DNA of 64,000 nt from Glandiceps talaboti (lineage: Eukaryota > Hemichordata > Enteropneusta > Spengelidae): assembly GCF_964340395.1 (NCBI RefSeq), contig NC_135555.1:10956431-11020430 (forward strand), given 5' to 3'. Below are positions 1 to 19,289 of this stretch, in pieces. The translations under genes were made by a program, and so were the position numbers. Each line of letters opens with the position of its first letter. Position 1 is the stretch's first letter. Under the pieces are notes generated by a model. That model saw nothing but the letters and a program-made list of their open reading frames with translations, was not told where the DNA came from and made no database searches.

Positions 1-557
1 AATTTTTCATCACAGTCTGTGTTTCCTATCAAAATATCATATGTAAATTTATATGTCATCTGTCAATTTCTTCCGGTGTTTTGATATCGTTTCATTATTA
101 GTATTTTAATATGCTTCCATGCGACGGAGATTCACCTTGCAACAACGAGGCCCCTAACTATATTCACAGAGACATATCGAAGGTGCATTGGCTTCATTCT
201 GTCAAGTGTCGACTTGTAATATTGTAATACGTGTCCCATGTGTGCTATCGTGAAAAAGATGTCTCCACAAAGTCGATATTTTGCTTCAGTATCACTATTT
301 TGCCCGCGGTAACCACATTCAGATACTACAATGGCGCTATTGAATTTGGAGCAGGGGAAATGTAGTTTATTTCGCCAACAAATATGACTACATTTTTGTT
401 GAGATAGCTATTTCGATTAATTTGAATGTGATATTTAATTTTTTATCGAGGTTTGAAGTACTCAGGAATATTAAACACTAAAGGTCAGAGACGAGCTTAG
501 ATATACCTGACAGAGACACACACAAGCACACAGACTCAGACACATAGGGTACAAACA

Positions 558-560
<3 letters not shown>
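1..560. other. AT-rich intergenic sequence, no gene seen
   Basis: I see no exon with plausible splice sites, no RNA gene and no clear repeat here. A CA-rich degenerate stretch (about 515-560) leads into the first AT microsatellite. Confidence 0.5.

Positions 561-626
<66 letters not shown>
561..626. repeat. (AT)n microsatellite
   Basis: An uninterrupted AT dinucleotide run of 66 bases, close to the following CT run. It has no coding value. Confidence 0.97.
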
Positions 627-629
<3 letters not shown>

Positions 630-679
630 ATATTTGTATATCTCTTCCCCCTACTCTCCATCTGCCTGCCCGCCTGCCT

Positions 680-1665
<986 letters not shown>

Positions 1666-1855
1666 GAGTTGACGACAAATGACGTAAATTTAATAATAAA
1701 TAGTCATGATATTTCCCGCGTATCATGGGCAACTAAATAAATTGACGTATCAATTAGTTCTTGGTATGTACCAAATCATTTAATGATTTCTGGTTTAGTT
1801 TCACAATTAGTCGAAATCAATTATTTTTTCCCGCCACTCCAAATGTCGTCAACTC
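1666..1855. mobile_element. Possible small MITE with 12 bp inverted termini
   Basis: GAGTTGACGACA at 1666-1677 is repeated as its exact reverse complement at 1844-1855, bounding 190 bp. The interior is AT-rich and non-coding. I could not find convincing target-site duplications. The short perfect inverted termini fit a non-autonomous DNA transposon but could be chance. Confidence 0.35.
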
Positions 1856-4315
<2,460 letters not shown>

Positions 4316-6466
4316 ATATATGTATGACATAGGTATATCGATAATAACATTGCAGACCTAACAATATGAACACGGTTTATCTAAGGGACCCAATTCAACG
4401 TGACACAATCGACTATGATGTACGAACACACAGAGACGACTTCTGAATGAAATTACGTGGTGACAAATTGCACCACAAAGGAGGACATTATTGAGACTCA
4501 GTGCCATGGCAAAGAATCATTTCCTGCCTAGCAATCTTTATTAAAGTACACTAGCCTGTCTCAAATCCGAAAAAAAGAAGCTTAACAGACTCTGCCATAA
4601 CAATACTGACTTCCTGGCCGACAAAAAGAAAAAAAGAAGAAGTGTAATAAACGCCAAGGGATAATCAGATTAAGATTTGCAATACCAATAGCGATATCAC
4701 TTAATACATTGAAAGAGTTCTTTTATATTTCCCTTCCCATTCAAAAAAAAAAAAAGCTTAGTTGATATTTGATATCGCTACCTTCGTTCTACCTTCTTTT
4801 CGAGCCCAGCCTCCCATCACTATTGACCTCGGGGTCATGCTGATATTTGCATTCTATTTATAGCCCAACCGTAGAATTATATATGATTTATCTGTTTATT
4901 TATTTATTTATTCATGTTAATCAGTTCTAATAAGCATGCGTGTACGCCTGAGGTGATTTCAGGTGGTAATTTTCCGAGTGACGCATTATTATTTTTTTTT
5001 CACGGGGCGGTATTTCTAATGGATTGAAAATTAGAATGAAAGAAACACAAATTAGTAAATGAAGTGTATCATTGCATATATGGATACTGCAGACAGATAG
5101 ATGCAACGAACTGTTGCTGATCTATCTTCATGGTCAATGACGTCACGCTAACATGACGTCAGCATTAATATTTATAATATAATCGGTTGTGACAAATCAT
5201 AATACTGTAGATACATCTCGACAAAACGAAAAAAAAGTTTAAAGACCCATGAGTCTATCCCAGGTTCTCGCATTACCGTTGCGTTATAATCACATAAGGA
5301 TTAGATGAGATTATTTGCGTTTGGGACCAAGTTTTTCTTTAGCACAGATAGACAACTGTTTCTCACATCTAAATTTCAATCCTAATCCAAACTTGGCCCC
5401 GGGGCCCTTAAAATGATGTGTTGCCATGGTAATGAATTCGCAGCAAGTCTTCGTGATTCAGAATACTGTCTTGTCATCTTCCTGCCTTATCTTCCCATCT
5501 TCTATCCAATCTGATTGCATCGAAGATTCTCTAAATGGTTTCTAAAAACTGCTTGACTGAGTAAAGCCTTAAAGGGCACCACAAATCATTAAATAAACTG
5601 TTATCTATACACGCCATTGCATTGAGTATTTCACCCCACCATGACCTTTCTTATGACGTAATTAGACACCGGGTTTTTTGAAACCCAGCCTAACGAAATA
5701 AGAAAGATAACGTTTTGAATTGATTTCCAATTGACTGAAATACAAACAGTCGAATTCAAAGTGTACAAATGTTGATATTGACGCTATGGCTTATATCGGA
5801 TTTGCACTAATTGTAGAATGTGGATCGGGGACCAGAGCTGCGAATAGATATTTTGTTGAAATTAAATTTAAAAAAAATATCTTACTTTTAATTGATGACT
5901 GCAGGGGGGTATTTCAATATTTGATATGTGTCGGAAATTGATCATGAATCAGAGGAGCGTTCAGAAATATACACATAGGTTGACAACAGCTGCCATATTT
6001 AATTTTCAATATATGCAAGCGTGTCATTTTTTCATACAATGATTTATGACATCATGCATCATGACCGTTAAACATGAATAAATTATTACTGTTATGTCTA
6101 TTTCCGTGTCTATTTCTGTTAAGATGAGTTGATGCAATTACATACAATGTAGATTTCTTTTTTGTTTTGTTTTGTTTAAAAAAACCCATCTAGTTCCAGT
6201 ACATGAATGAAACTAATTGTGGACAAGTAGCTGTCCGTGGTAACCATCTCTAACTATAATCATTCAAGTGCTTAGGTTATAATGTCCCAAAAGGAGAATA
6301 GAATAGAAAATAGAACTGACTGACAAGAAACATAAATTTCAAGAGTTTACAAGATGGAAAAACTGTTTGGCGTTTATGTAATGTCAAGCACAATCAATAA
6401 TGTTAAGTTTGACTTTTCTATATTAATTTCCCCGCCATTATTTCACTGATTCGATCTGACGCACGG
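4316..6466. other. Intergenic sequence, no gene seen
   Basis: No exon, RNA gene or shared repeat recognised. The one notable feature is the CRE-like pair at 5138-5161, listed separately. Confidence 0.45.
5138..5161. promoter_or_regulatory. Pair of perfect CRE octamers
   Basis: TGACGTCA occurs at 5138-5145 and again at 5154-5161, 16 bases apart start to start. The octamer is the palindromic cAMP response element bound by CREB/ATF bZIP factors. A very AT-rich stretch with TATA-like words follows at 5163-5185. No exon is visible nearby, so a regulatory role is inference. A single copy of the octamer is also present at 9826-9833. Confidence 0.35.
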
Positions 6467-6728
6467 TTCTTGCCCTAGACTGTCAACATTCGTTCGTGCC
6501 ATTTTTGCTACGTTTTATCTAAAACTAAAGTCGTCGCCTCGCTCCGATCCTGAGCAATACTATAACCGTGTACTGATCAATGAGTGCCGGAGGCAATCGC
6601 AGTAAGTTCCTATATATCAGTATCCATTAGTATTCAGTGCTACGGATCGAGGCGACGACCAATTAATTTTTTTTAGATGAAACGTAGCAAAAAAGGCACG
6701 GACGACTGTCGACAGTCTATTCTTGCCC
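6467..6728. mobile_element. MULE-like MITE with 9 bp TSD and long TIRs
   Basis: A 244 bp non-coding element at 6476-6719 begins TAGACTGTC and ends GACAGTCTA. The termini form long imperfect inverted repeats of about 80-85 bp (roughly 6476-6560 against 6636-6719) sharing words such as GCTACGTTT and GTCGTCGCCTCG. It is bounded by an exact 9 bp direct repeat TTCTTGCCC (6467-6475 and 6720-6728), which reads as the target-site duplication. Long TIRs with a 9 bp TSD are typical of Mutator-like (MULE) elements; the superfamily assignment is inference because no transposase is present. Confidence 0.8.
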
Positions 6729-7292
6729 CTGACGTAGCTTAATTACATCATGATCCACATAAAACTATCGTGTTTTTAGGCGAGAGATTCATATCCATGA
6801 TGTTATTTAACTTACAACTTGGGAGTAAATGTACATGCGATGTTTGTTAAATTGATAATGTCGCACAAGATCTGCCAATGATAACTTCCTTACTTAATCT
6901 CCCGGTACACACGTGAACTGTGCGTGTCCGTGTAAACGGTTAGCCGATCATTGCCCCCTTAAAAGTCCATTAACGCCACGTTGGAAGATATAAACAGAAT
7001 TAGGTATTCCATGTCAGAGTAATCCCAGGTGACCCGTCAAGGTACCCCCGCAGCGTTTTAAAAAAATGAAAATAATACATAAATCCGTCACAAAGCCATT
7101 AGCTAATTACTAAGGACAGATTAATCGTCATATTGACTATGTATTAGACAGCCATGTCGACGACATAAGAAAATTACTGCGGGATGAACGGTCACATTGA
7201 CTGAACAAAAATATTCACACAATTGGTTTATTTTAGGACTATTGCCGTCAGTTGCGCATGTGCGGAGGATCCACCGAATAAACCTAGATAAA

Positions 7293-7635
7293 CGTTAAAA
7301 TGGCCACATGGATGAAGATTTTTTTTTCATTATAAAATAGTGATATCATGGCTTCCTACTTGAATAAAATCAACGTTCTTGACCAAGTCTGTGTTTGTAA
7401 CTCAATAAATTGCAAAAAGCTACAAAAAAAATGTGTAAGAAGTTTGTTATTGTACGTCACAATAACAAACATTTTACACATTTATTTTACTTTTGCAATT
7501 TATTGGGTTACAAACAAGGACTTAGCATATGTTGTTTACATCTATTTTTCAAGTAGGAAGTCATGATAAAATTGTTTTTATAAGTTAAAAATCCAAAATA
7601 AATATCAAATCCTCATCCATATGGCCACTTTAACG
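7293..7635. mobile_element. Palindromic foldback MITE, ~343 bp
   Basis: The sequence from CGTTAAAATGGCCACATGGATGA at 7293 is matched by its imperfect reverse complement ending at 7635. Correspondence continues inward almost to the centre near 7456: shared words include TTCCTACTTGAA, GTTTGTAAC, CAATAAATTGCAAAA and TTTGTTATTGT. The whole unit is two arms of about 160 nt with almost no loop. It is best explained as a foldback MITE or a recent inverted duplication. I found no clear target-site duplication. The 72-codon open frame across it is incidental. Confidence 0.75.
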
Positions 7636-7951
7636 ATCTCCCTAAATGAAAACAAGAGTAAAAAAAATTGGCTAATTAAAGGACTAATGTCGTCACAATC
7701 TTTTACGAATGTGAAAATACTGAGGCTTCTTTGATAAGAATAGTTCAGCAGACGTAGCAAATGAGCAAACGCCGGATCCACGCATTTTTGTTTCTCTGAA
7801 AGTGTCGATGTTTCCATTTGCGCATGTTTAAATCATTAAGGATGAACTCAAACAATACATATAAGATTAAAGCGTTTAGTTCCAAATGTTGGTGTGTTTT
7901 TTTCAGTGACAAAGAGCAAATTTATACTAATCAAATTATTTTTAGCAATAG

Positions 7952-10844
<2,893 letters not shown>

Positions 10845-11036
10845 ACCTTCTCCCGTACCCAACCCACCTGGCTCCCTCAAACTTCGATTCAACTTACAGC
10901 GCCTAATTTCCGATTTTATTAGCTACTTTGAGAATAAGCTGCATTCATTGTTACCTCTTCCTTTTGAAATAAGCTGTATTCACCATGTCATGATATGAGG
11001 AAGTTCAGTTTCCAAATAAAAACAAATTGGTTTTGG

Positions 11037-11092
<56 letters not shown>
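10845..11092. repeat. Interspersed repeat ending in (GT)n
   Basis: The segment containing GAATAAGCTGCATTCATTGT (near 10932) is closely similar to 43265-43440. In both copies the unit runs into a microsatellite: pure GT at 11039-11092 here and TATG at the other locus. This indicates an interspersed family with a built-in or seeded microsatellite. It is non-coding. Confidence 0.65.
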
Positions 11093-11984
<892 letters not shown>

Positions 11985-12639
11985 AAGGGGGCAGAAATAT
12001 GTCTTGCACTTAGAATTTGGCAAGGTTGTTAATTTACAGAACTTTGCATGCAAATTACATTATATCTATTTTAGCAAACGTAATTACATATGACAGTCAT
12101 GTAAATTGTAATGTAGTTTTGTAAAGTACCTGTCGAAACGATACCACATTCAAAGGTAAAAAGAAACAGATTTAAACTGAGTGCCTAGCAAAGATATTTG
12201 GGCATATACACAGTGTTGGAATGAACACCTCTGAACTATAGCTCTTATTAATGATGTACGTACCACTTAATTTGAAAATTTTATACGGAACTGTATGAAG
12301 TTTGAAGATTACATTGTTAACGAATTGTCTAATTATAAAAACATTAATTATGCAAATTAACTCAGTTTATACATTTCATCATCAAGCTTAAATGCCGCAT
12401 GTACGTCTTTAGTATAAATGCATGTGCTAAATTGCCTGAAATTTAAAGTTTGCATTTAAAACATAATTAAAATCATTAAAAATGTGAATTACCCATTAAA
12501 GGTAATAAAAGCTACATCAAGAAACCTCAAGTGCGTATTGTTATGATTGACATATGTACCAAATAATATGGAATTGCAGTTTAAATTCTTAAGATAAGGC
12601 TAATTACCGAAATCACTAAGTATACAAATTACTCATTAC

Positions 12640-13400
12640 AATTATAAACAAATATGCTGATAAGCTTTTTTGTTTCTCATAATTATTTGTACTAATTTGA
12701 AACTTGAATATGCACTTATCAAGCCACCATGATAAATTAAATTCATAATTATCTGAGGTACAATGAATAAAAAAGAGTTGCCAAATTTCCTATGTTTATT
12801 AACATTTCCTCACCTGTTATGTTACAATATAATTTTTTATCAAATCTGTACACTTTCTATCTAACTGTTGTCAAAATCCGAAATCAGCATGTAATATTAA
12901 AAATAACAGCCTGAGAGTCAATTGTTAATTTTAATAAGAAGGCTAGGAAGTCAAAATCACTCCCAAAATCCTTGGTTGGCCCCATTATCTGCTTCAAATG
13001 TTTCCAATTGTAAACATAATATGATGAATTTGTAGATGTTACAGAGTTAATGGGCCAGTGTTGACACGTTCAGTACTGCAATGAAAGGAATTCCACTCCT
13101 GAATTGGGGTAAAAATAAATACACACACATGGGTTTTGCAACACACTCATATGGTATTCTTCTTTACGTGTAAATGAATGACCATCCTGACACTTCGTTA
13201 TCATCATGGATCAAATGCAGCCTTTTGTAGAGGATAACGCGTATAATAAGTAAACGATGTCGAGTTTAAGAGATGTCTTTCAAGCTATAATTTCAAATTA
13301 ATCCATAGCATTACTAACATTAAATTACATTGATTTTTGTATCAGTCTTATTTCTACAAAACAATAGTATACAATTACACAAATCCCAGCTGATTTTGGC
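12640..13400. repeat. Interspersed repeat, copy 1
   Basis: This segment is a diverged but clear match to sequence at 15130-15400 continued at 16550-17080. Shared landmarks include the stretch around TATGTTTATTAACATTTCCTCA (12793) and the block with GGCCAGTGTTGACA, CTCCTGAATTGG and ACTCATATGGT (13050-13155). It is non-coding. In the second copy the family is split by the element at 15425-16474. Confidence 0.65.
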
Positions 13401-15129
13401 TCCCCGACCCAGGTGTTGACAAAACTGAAATGGGGGGGGGGGGGGTTAGACTGTATGATTGGAAAATTCGATTTGGTGGGGTTGAGGGGTATAATACTAA
13501 ATAATTTAATTTTTGGTTATTATCTCTAAATTTTAGGATATATGCATGGCTCTACGTTGTGTTATCTTTTCTTTCTCAGAAATAAATTCTTATACATTTA
13601 ATGTTTACTACTAACTGACATGTTAAGAATATTCTTGGTACTGAAAGAATATGTGACAGAACATTATTAAATGCAGATATGAAAAAATGAATACGATTGT
13701 AGCATCGTGTGTACAAAGAAAATAATGATAAAAAAGGTTTGATACCCAATATATCAGAATGCGACTATTATCTTTTTGAGAATTATTTTTCAAAGTATTT
13801 GTACATTGTAGAGAACTAGGGTTAAAAATCACCGAGTCAAAATAAAGCATAATTTTTCAGCGTTTGTCTTCACCTCTCTTCCTCTTAATGGATATGCAAT
13901 TTGAACGGTTTTGAAACGTTTTGCAATATGATGTAACGAGCTTTACTTCATACTTTACTGCATGAGATGTATTGAAACACCTATGGGTATACATATTTGT
14001 GTTGATGTACACATAAACTTTAATATGGAAAAGAAATCTAACTAAATTAATTTCTGGGTCCAAATGCGATTTCAGCATGACACTATACAATTTATGGATA
14101 TTGCCGACGTCTAGTTTATTAACATGTACATGTCTAATTATCCGTATTTGAATAATTTTCAGTGAAAATATTGCTGATTGTCTGATCGAAAATGTAATAC
14201 TCAAGTTACAGTTAGCGTAGTTTCATAACAGATCTTAAAGTAACCTCAAAGTCATGTATTGTTCAAGATTAACACAATTACTGACTTACTGCGATGGAAT
14301 TCATTAGGTATACACAGAAATACATTTAAGAGAATTCTGTCAGTGATGTTTGATGAAGTCCAGGTAGAGCGCATGCAAACAAGAACATTACTGCTATGAC
14401 ATACAGGCCATTTAAATAATTAATTATACATTTGCAATTACTGATAAATACATCGTTTCCACTGACACGATGAAAAGAAAGGGTTTTTTAAAGACTTTAT
14501 GTGTAACTCTCAACCTGTCAATACATTTAAAATATATCGAGGATGGAAGATTCGGATTCCCATTAAATTTAAAGAGTGGATAAACTACACATTCCAATGT
14601 CTTGGTTTAGGTAATATAATATCAAATCCAGAACGATTTATCTGTGCTTTCTGGGCTTCTGATGTGAAAGGTTTGTTACATATTGTTGACAAATATGATG
14701 TGCCACAGGATCGAACAAACACTATAACATTGAATTTTGCCTATTTGTAGGGAAGGCAGGTTTCACCTGGAGACCATTGTCCTCATACTACATTACGTAG
14801 TGTGTGTCTTTCAATCCATGCATACTAGAGTATACATGTAATGTGTTCACCTTTGTCTCAAACATGTACTAGCTAATTTCAACCAAACCTTCAATAGCCA
14901 ATAACTTCATACTTTGCTGATTAACACCACAAACCAAATAGATATATTCATTTGTCTAAATCCACGTCATCAATAATGAGCCTTCTATCTAATAATGAAA
15001 TGACTTTTGACCCTGACCTTTATTTTCAAGTTCAAATTGGCATATAACATAAACTTCATGTTTTGCCCACTAACCACTAAACGATTTACTTAGGCTTACA
15101 TTTACAGGTTTAAACTAAAACCATGATTG
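13401..15129. other. No gene supported; isolated ORFs
   Basis: Open frames of 75 codons (13623-13850, minus), 115 codons (13857-14204, minus) and 83 codons (14499-14750, plus) lie here. None shows a domain, splice context or codon bias I can defend. A repeat resembling the one in GST intron 3 is suggested by TTTTGACCCTGACCTTTATT near 15007. Confidence 0.4.
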
Positions 15130-16394
15130 TCTGTATTAATTCATTTAAAACTTGGATATGCAGTTACAAAATGTAGCCTGCAATATTAAAGAAATTAAAT
15201 TCATAATACGTTGAAACACAATGTATAAAAGAGCTGCCAAATACCTTATGTTTGTTAACATTTCCTCATCAACTATGTTGTAAGATTATTAGTAATTTAT
15301 CAAATCTGTTCACTTTCTACCTAACTGTGGCGAACATCAGTTTGTAATATAAAAAATGACAGCATGAGAGTCAATTGCTTATTAACTTTAATAAGTAGGC
15401 AAGAAAATAGCGCCAATGGCGTTGTAGCACAACTGTACAGTTTATAAAAATATTTACACACTGATCCAAGCTATGTATACGTGTTCCTTTGCTGAATGAT
15501 TATCCAGTTGCCTATCCAACCCTGTTGTTATCTTTGCAATATGCCCATGTGGCTGTTGTTATGGGCGTGATCGTGTTGTTAGACATATTTGCATACATTT
15601 TTTGAATGTTCATTCACTTGTCTATGAATCTCTGATGTTATCTTTACGATATAGGTGATCATATGTCTGTTGCTATGGGCGTGGTCTGTTTCGAGGTATA
15701 TTTACATACATTTTATGAATGTTTATATATTTGTCTATTAATCCCTGTTGTTATTTTTGCAATATCTGTGATCATTTGGCTGTTGCCATGGGCGTGGTCT
15801 TGTTGCAATGCATATTTCCATACACATTTTGAATATTTGTTCACTTGTCTAAGAATCCCTGTTGTTATATTTGGGAAATAGACACCGTTTCGTTGTTACT
15901 ATGGGCATGGTCATGGTTGCTAGAAATCTAGAAACATCTCACCAACTTTCAGTCTCATTGACCAAGTACTTTTTGAGATATAAAGTTTTGACCAAAAGTC
16001 ACATTTTTACACCTTATTTGCATATCACTGATAAGTTGCTTCATCTATACACCCCCAGCTGCATCCTCATTAAATGTCTGCCCAATCTGCTCAGCAGTTT
16101 TGGAATTAAGGATTTTCGACCAAAAAGACACATTTTAACCCAAATTTGCATATCACTTATGGGATCATCATGTCATGAACAATTCTTAATATCAACACGA
16201 ATATTCCCACCAAATGTCAGACCAATCTGCCCAGTAGCTTTTGAGTTTAAACTTTTTTGACCGAAAATAAAATGTTTTGACCCAAATCACACGCCGGTGG
16301 TAAGATTTCCCAACTAGACACCCAAAGTAATATATCCACCAAATATCATGGCAATCGGTCCAGTGGGTTTTGAATTTAAGTTGTTTGCACACAC

Positions 16395-16425
<31 letters not shown>

Positions 16426-17140
16426 CTTTGCCATGCCTATATCACTACTGAATCTAAGTAGTTCAGTTGTGCTAAAAAAATGCCGGTATGCTGAATGGAA
16501 AATTACCCCACTCACATGGTTTTAGAAAGGAAATTAATCAACTTGAAAAAAAGTACATTTTGCGGAGTCCAAAGTCAAAATCACTCCCTGGCCTCTGCTT
16601 CCAATGTTTCAAAATGTTGACATAAGATGGTGAAATGGTAGATGTCACAAGGTTAATGGACCAGTGTTGACAAGTACACAATAACAATGAGAGGAATACA
16701 ACTCCTGAATTGGAGTCACCAATATAAACACACAAGGCATCTGCAAGAAACTCATATGGTTAGGGTTCTGTGTCCTTTTTATAGCAGTGACCTTGCTGAC
16801 ACTTTGTTGATAGATTAGTTAGCTTTGTGTAGAGGATTCGTTTTTATCTATTTTGCTGTATCAGTGTGACCAACCTACATTTTAAAATTTCAAGAGACTG
16901 TGAATTAGTGCTCTGCCAACAAAACTCACACTCCACAAAGAAAATCAGTTTGTACAAAAATGTCTTGCAAGCGATATTTTCAAATTAACCCCCAAAATGT
17001 CACAACATTTGCCCAAAATGACATTGATTACAATGATTGTATTAGTCGTATTTCTGCAAAAACAACAACATATAAAACAAAGAAAACAGCGGAAGGATCC
17101 CAAAGACTTCTTACCCCACCCCCACCCCTACAATTGACAT
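15130..17140. repeat. Interspersed repeat, copy 2 (interrupted)
   Basis: The left part (15130-15400) and right part (16550-17140) match consecutive parts of the repeat at 12640-13400. The ~1.05 kb element between them is absent from copy 1, so it is a later insertion. The right part also carries a low-value 60-codon frame at 16960-17142, which I treat as incidental. Confidence 0.6.
15425..16474. mobile_element. Inserted element: short TIRs, ~113 bp tandem units, (CAGA)n
   Basis: The element starts TAGCACAACTG (15425-15435) and ends with its exact reverse complement (16464-16474). From about 15520 to 15900 it holds about four imperfect ~113 bp tandem units, each marked by words like GTTGCTATGGGCGTGGTC. 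A more unique block follows, then a CAGA tetranucleotide run (about 16395-16424) about 40 bases before the 3' terminus. This order of tandem repeats, tetranucleotide microsatellite and short terminal repeat is the architecture described for non-autonomous Helentron-type elements (DINE-1, Pearl and relatives). That family placement is inference. No transposase or Rep/helicase coding is present. Confidence 0.65.
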
Positions 17141-18569
17141 AAATACGATACTTTGGTATCAAAAATGCCGTCCGATGGCTATCGTAATCGCGTGACCTGT
17201 TGCGAGGTCAACCCTTACGTACCGTGCTGTGCTTTCTCCCTGGGGTTTCTCAACCAACATTATCGGTTATAACCTTGCGATGTACACGTAATAACAAATT
17301 TAGCTTTATAATGTAAGTAAACTTTGTCTGAATGCGATTTTTGTTCCATAATGTTTAACTATATTCGCTCTGGATGTGCAAGTTCGGAGCTCTGAGCTAG
17401 CTCAACAGAAAATCGGAAGTAAGTTTACCGGCTGCTACTATATACAAATTGTCATCAATGATCTACAAATGTATTAAATGAAAATAAAAGATTACATCAT
17501 TAGAAGATATGTTTATTAGACAATGGTTTGTATGACCGCAATTTATAGACGTATTTCTAGCTTTTCAAGACAATAACGACCATTTAAACAGTGTTTTGGA
17601 TTACACTCTCCTACCATTTGCCTTATAGTTTTAACTAATGTACCAAACCACTATAGCGAGAGGCCCTGTTTATGATTCATTTTTTCCCGCTTAGTTTTAT
17701 GACACATATCACTAGTTGATTTACATGGTGTATGCTTATGGAGGTGTCAAGTTTTCTATGAAAAAAATGTATTGCAGTCACTGACAACTAATGTTAGTAC
17801 TTGTCAGACTAATGTATTACTGCACACAGGGAAACTGAATTGAGGGATAGGCACAAAAACTGACCAAATTAGAATAAATATTGGCATAAATTAAGTGTTC
17901 AGGATATCTACTATTTGTTGAACAACATAATATGTCAAAGACATGTGTTTTACCACTAAACCCTCTTTGGCAAAACTACAGTTAAATGTGTGACTGTACA
18001 TGATTTCATCATCACAAGCCAGTGAGCATGAAATGTAATCCAATGTTGTGCATGCATCATGCATGTATCAGTATCACACTGGTCGTTCAGATATACTACT
18101 AGATATTATGTTTGTAAGCGCTTCCTAAAGATTTAGACCGACCGCATTAGCATAGACTGTATTAATTATGTAATTTCATCACCAATTATATTAATTTCAA
18201 AGGACATAGACATAGAGATGTGCAATTTCTCTGCATGTAATTAATAAGTTTTACTCAGCTTTTTGCCAAGCCTTTTGGCCTTCCAGGTGTACATGTGATT
18301 ACATATATTTGACTAACAGACCAAGTGTATTCCATGTCATCACAAACAAGTAAGACTAGTCTGTGATGCTATATGTAATCATGTGTTGTGAGCGAATAAC
18401 TTTGACATTGCACTTCGTGCATTGACTGCTGTGTACAGTAAATTGACTGTGGTGTTAATTGGCCGGGTGTGTAAAAAGATGTAATTAAAAAAATTGTAAC
18501 TTGTCAAAGGGCCCAGGCCAGGCAACCAAGCTGTCACTGAGGCAAATTATGAGGAGAATAAGCACTGTT
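17141..18569. other. Intergenic sequence, no gene established
   Basis: A locally GC-richer patch at 17161-17280 contains a 35-codon ATG frame, too short and unsupported to call. The remainder is AT-rich with no shared repeat recognised. Confidence 0.4.
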
Positions 18570-19200
18570 TGAGCGTTGATTTCTAAAGAATCTATCCACA
18601 TGCTAATCAAGCCCTGTTGCTACCTATTCAAAATCCATCGTATCTTACTATTGGTATGGGTGTCTCTTAGTTGCTGGTTGACTATGTGCCAATATTTTGG
18701 AAGTATATCTACTTGCCTAACAAGGAACTATGTTGTTATCTTTGCCATATACACCGTTATTTCACTGTTGTTATGGGTGTGATCTAACTGCCAGAAATGT
18801 ACATATTCTTTTTAGGAATGTTTATCCATTTACTTTCTAGCATTGTTGTTATCTCTCTTATATACACTCCACCATTGGTCGTTGCTATGGGTATGGCCTT
18901 GTTGCTAGACATATGTGTGGACATTTTATAACTGTTTATCCACTTGCCTTTTCATCTCTGTTATTGTCTTTGTAATGTATGCCATCATTTGGTTGTTGCT
19001 GTTGACATAGTCTTGTTGTTATGCTTATATGTGATCATTTATTGGATGTTTAGCCACACGCTTACTCATCTCGGTTATCTTTGCAATACATACAGGCATT
19101 TCATTGTTGCTAGGGGCACGGTATTGATTAAAGGCATATTTACATATGGTTTTTTCACGCTTTCTCAACAAATACTCTTGTTACTTTCAAAATAACACTG
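18570..19200. repeat. Tandem ~116 bp units related to the 15.5 kb element
   Basis: Four to five imperfect units carry the same landmarks as those at 15.5-15.9 kb: TGTTGTTATCTTTGC, then a poorly conserved stretch, then GTTGCTATGGG and TTGTTGCTAGACATAT. Unit starts fall near 18766, 18882, 19000 and 19106. The flanking terminal sequences of the 15.4-16.5 kb element were not found, so this is a partial or expanded copy. Confidence 0.65.
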
Positions 19201-19289
19201 GCATTTACTTTATATGTGAATGACAATAATCGTTTAAACCCATCTTCCTGAAACTAATTAGACGTTCTAATCACTAGAATGACTAGATA

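Noticed and set aside
13857-14204. 115-residue minus-strand ORF
   Set aside because: AT-rich composition expected by chance, no recognised motif, no supporting neighbours.
14499-14750. 83-residue ORF with several Trp/Cys
   Set aside because: Looks somewhat protein-like, but I recognise no family and see no splice context; left as intergenic.
16192-16515. 107-residue minus-strand ORF with Cys-Leu-Ser-Val repeats
   Set aside because: Lies within the inserted repeat and crosses its CAGA microsatellite.
17161-17268. 35-codon ATG frame in a GC-richer patch
   Set aside because: Too short, no recognisable domain or clear donor site; could be a 5' exon but unsupported.
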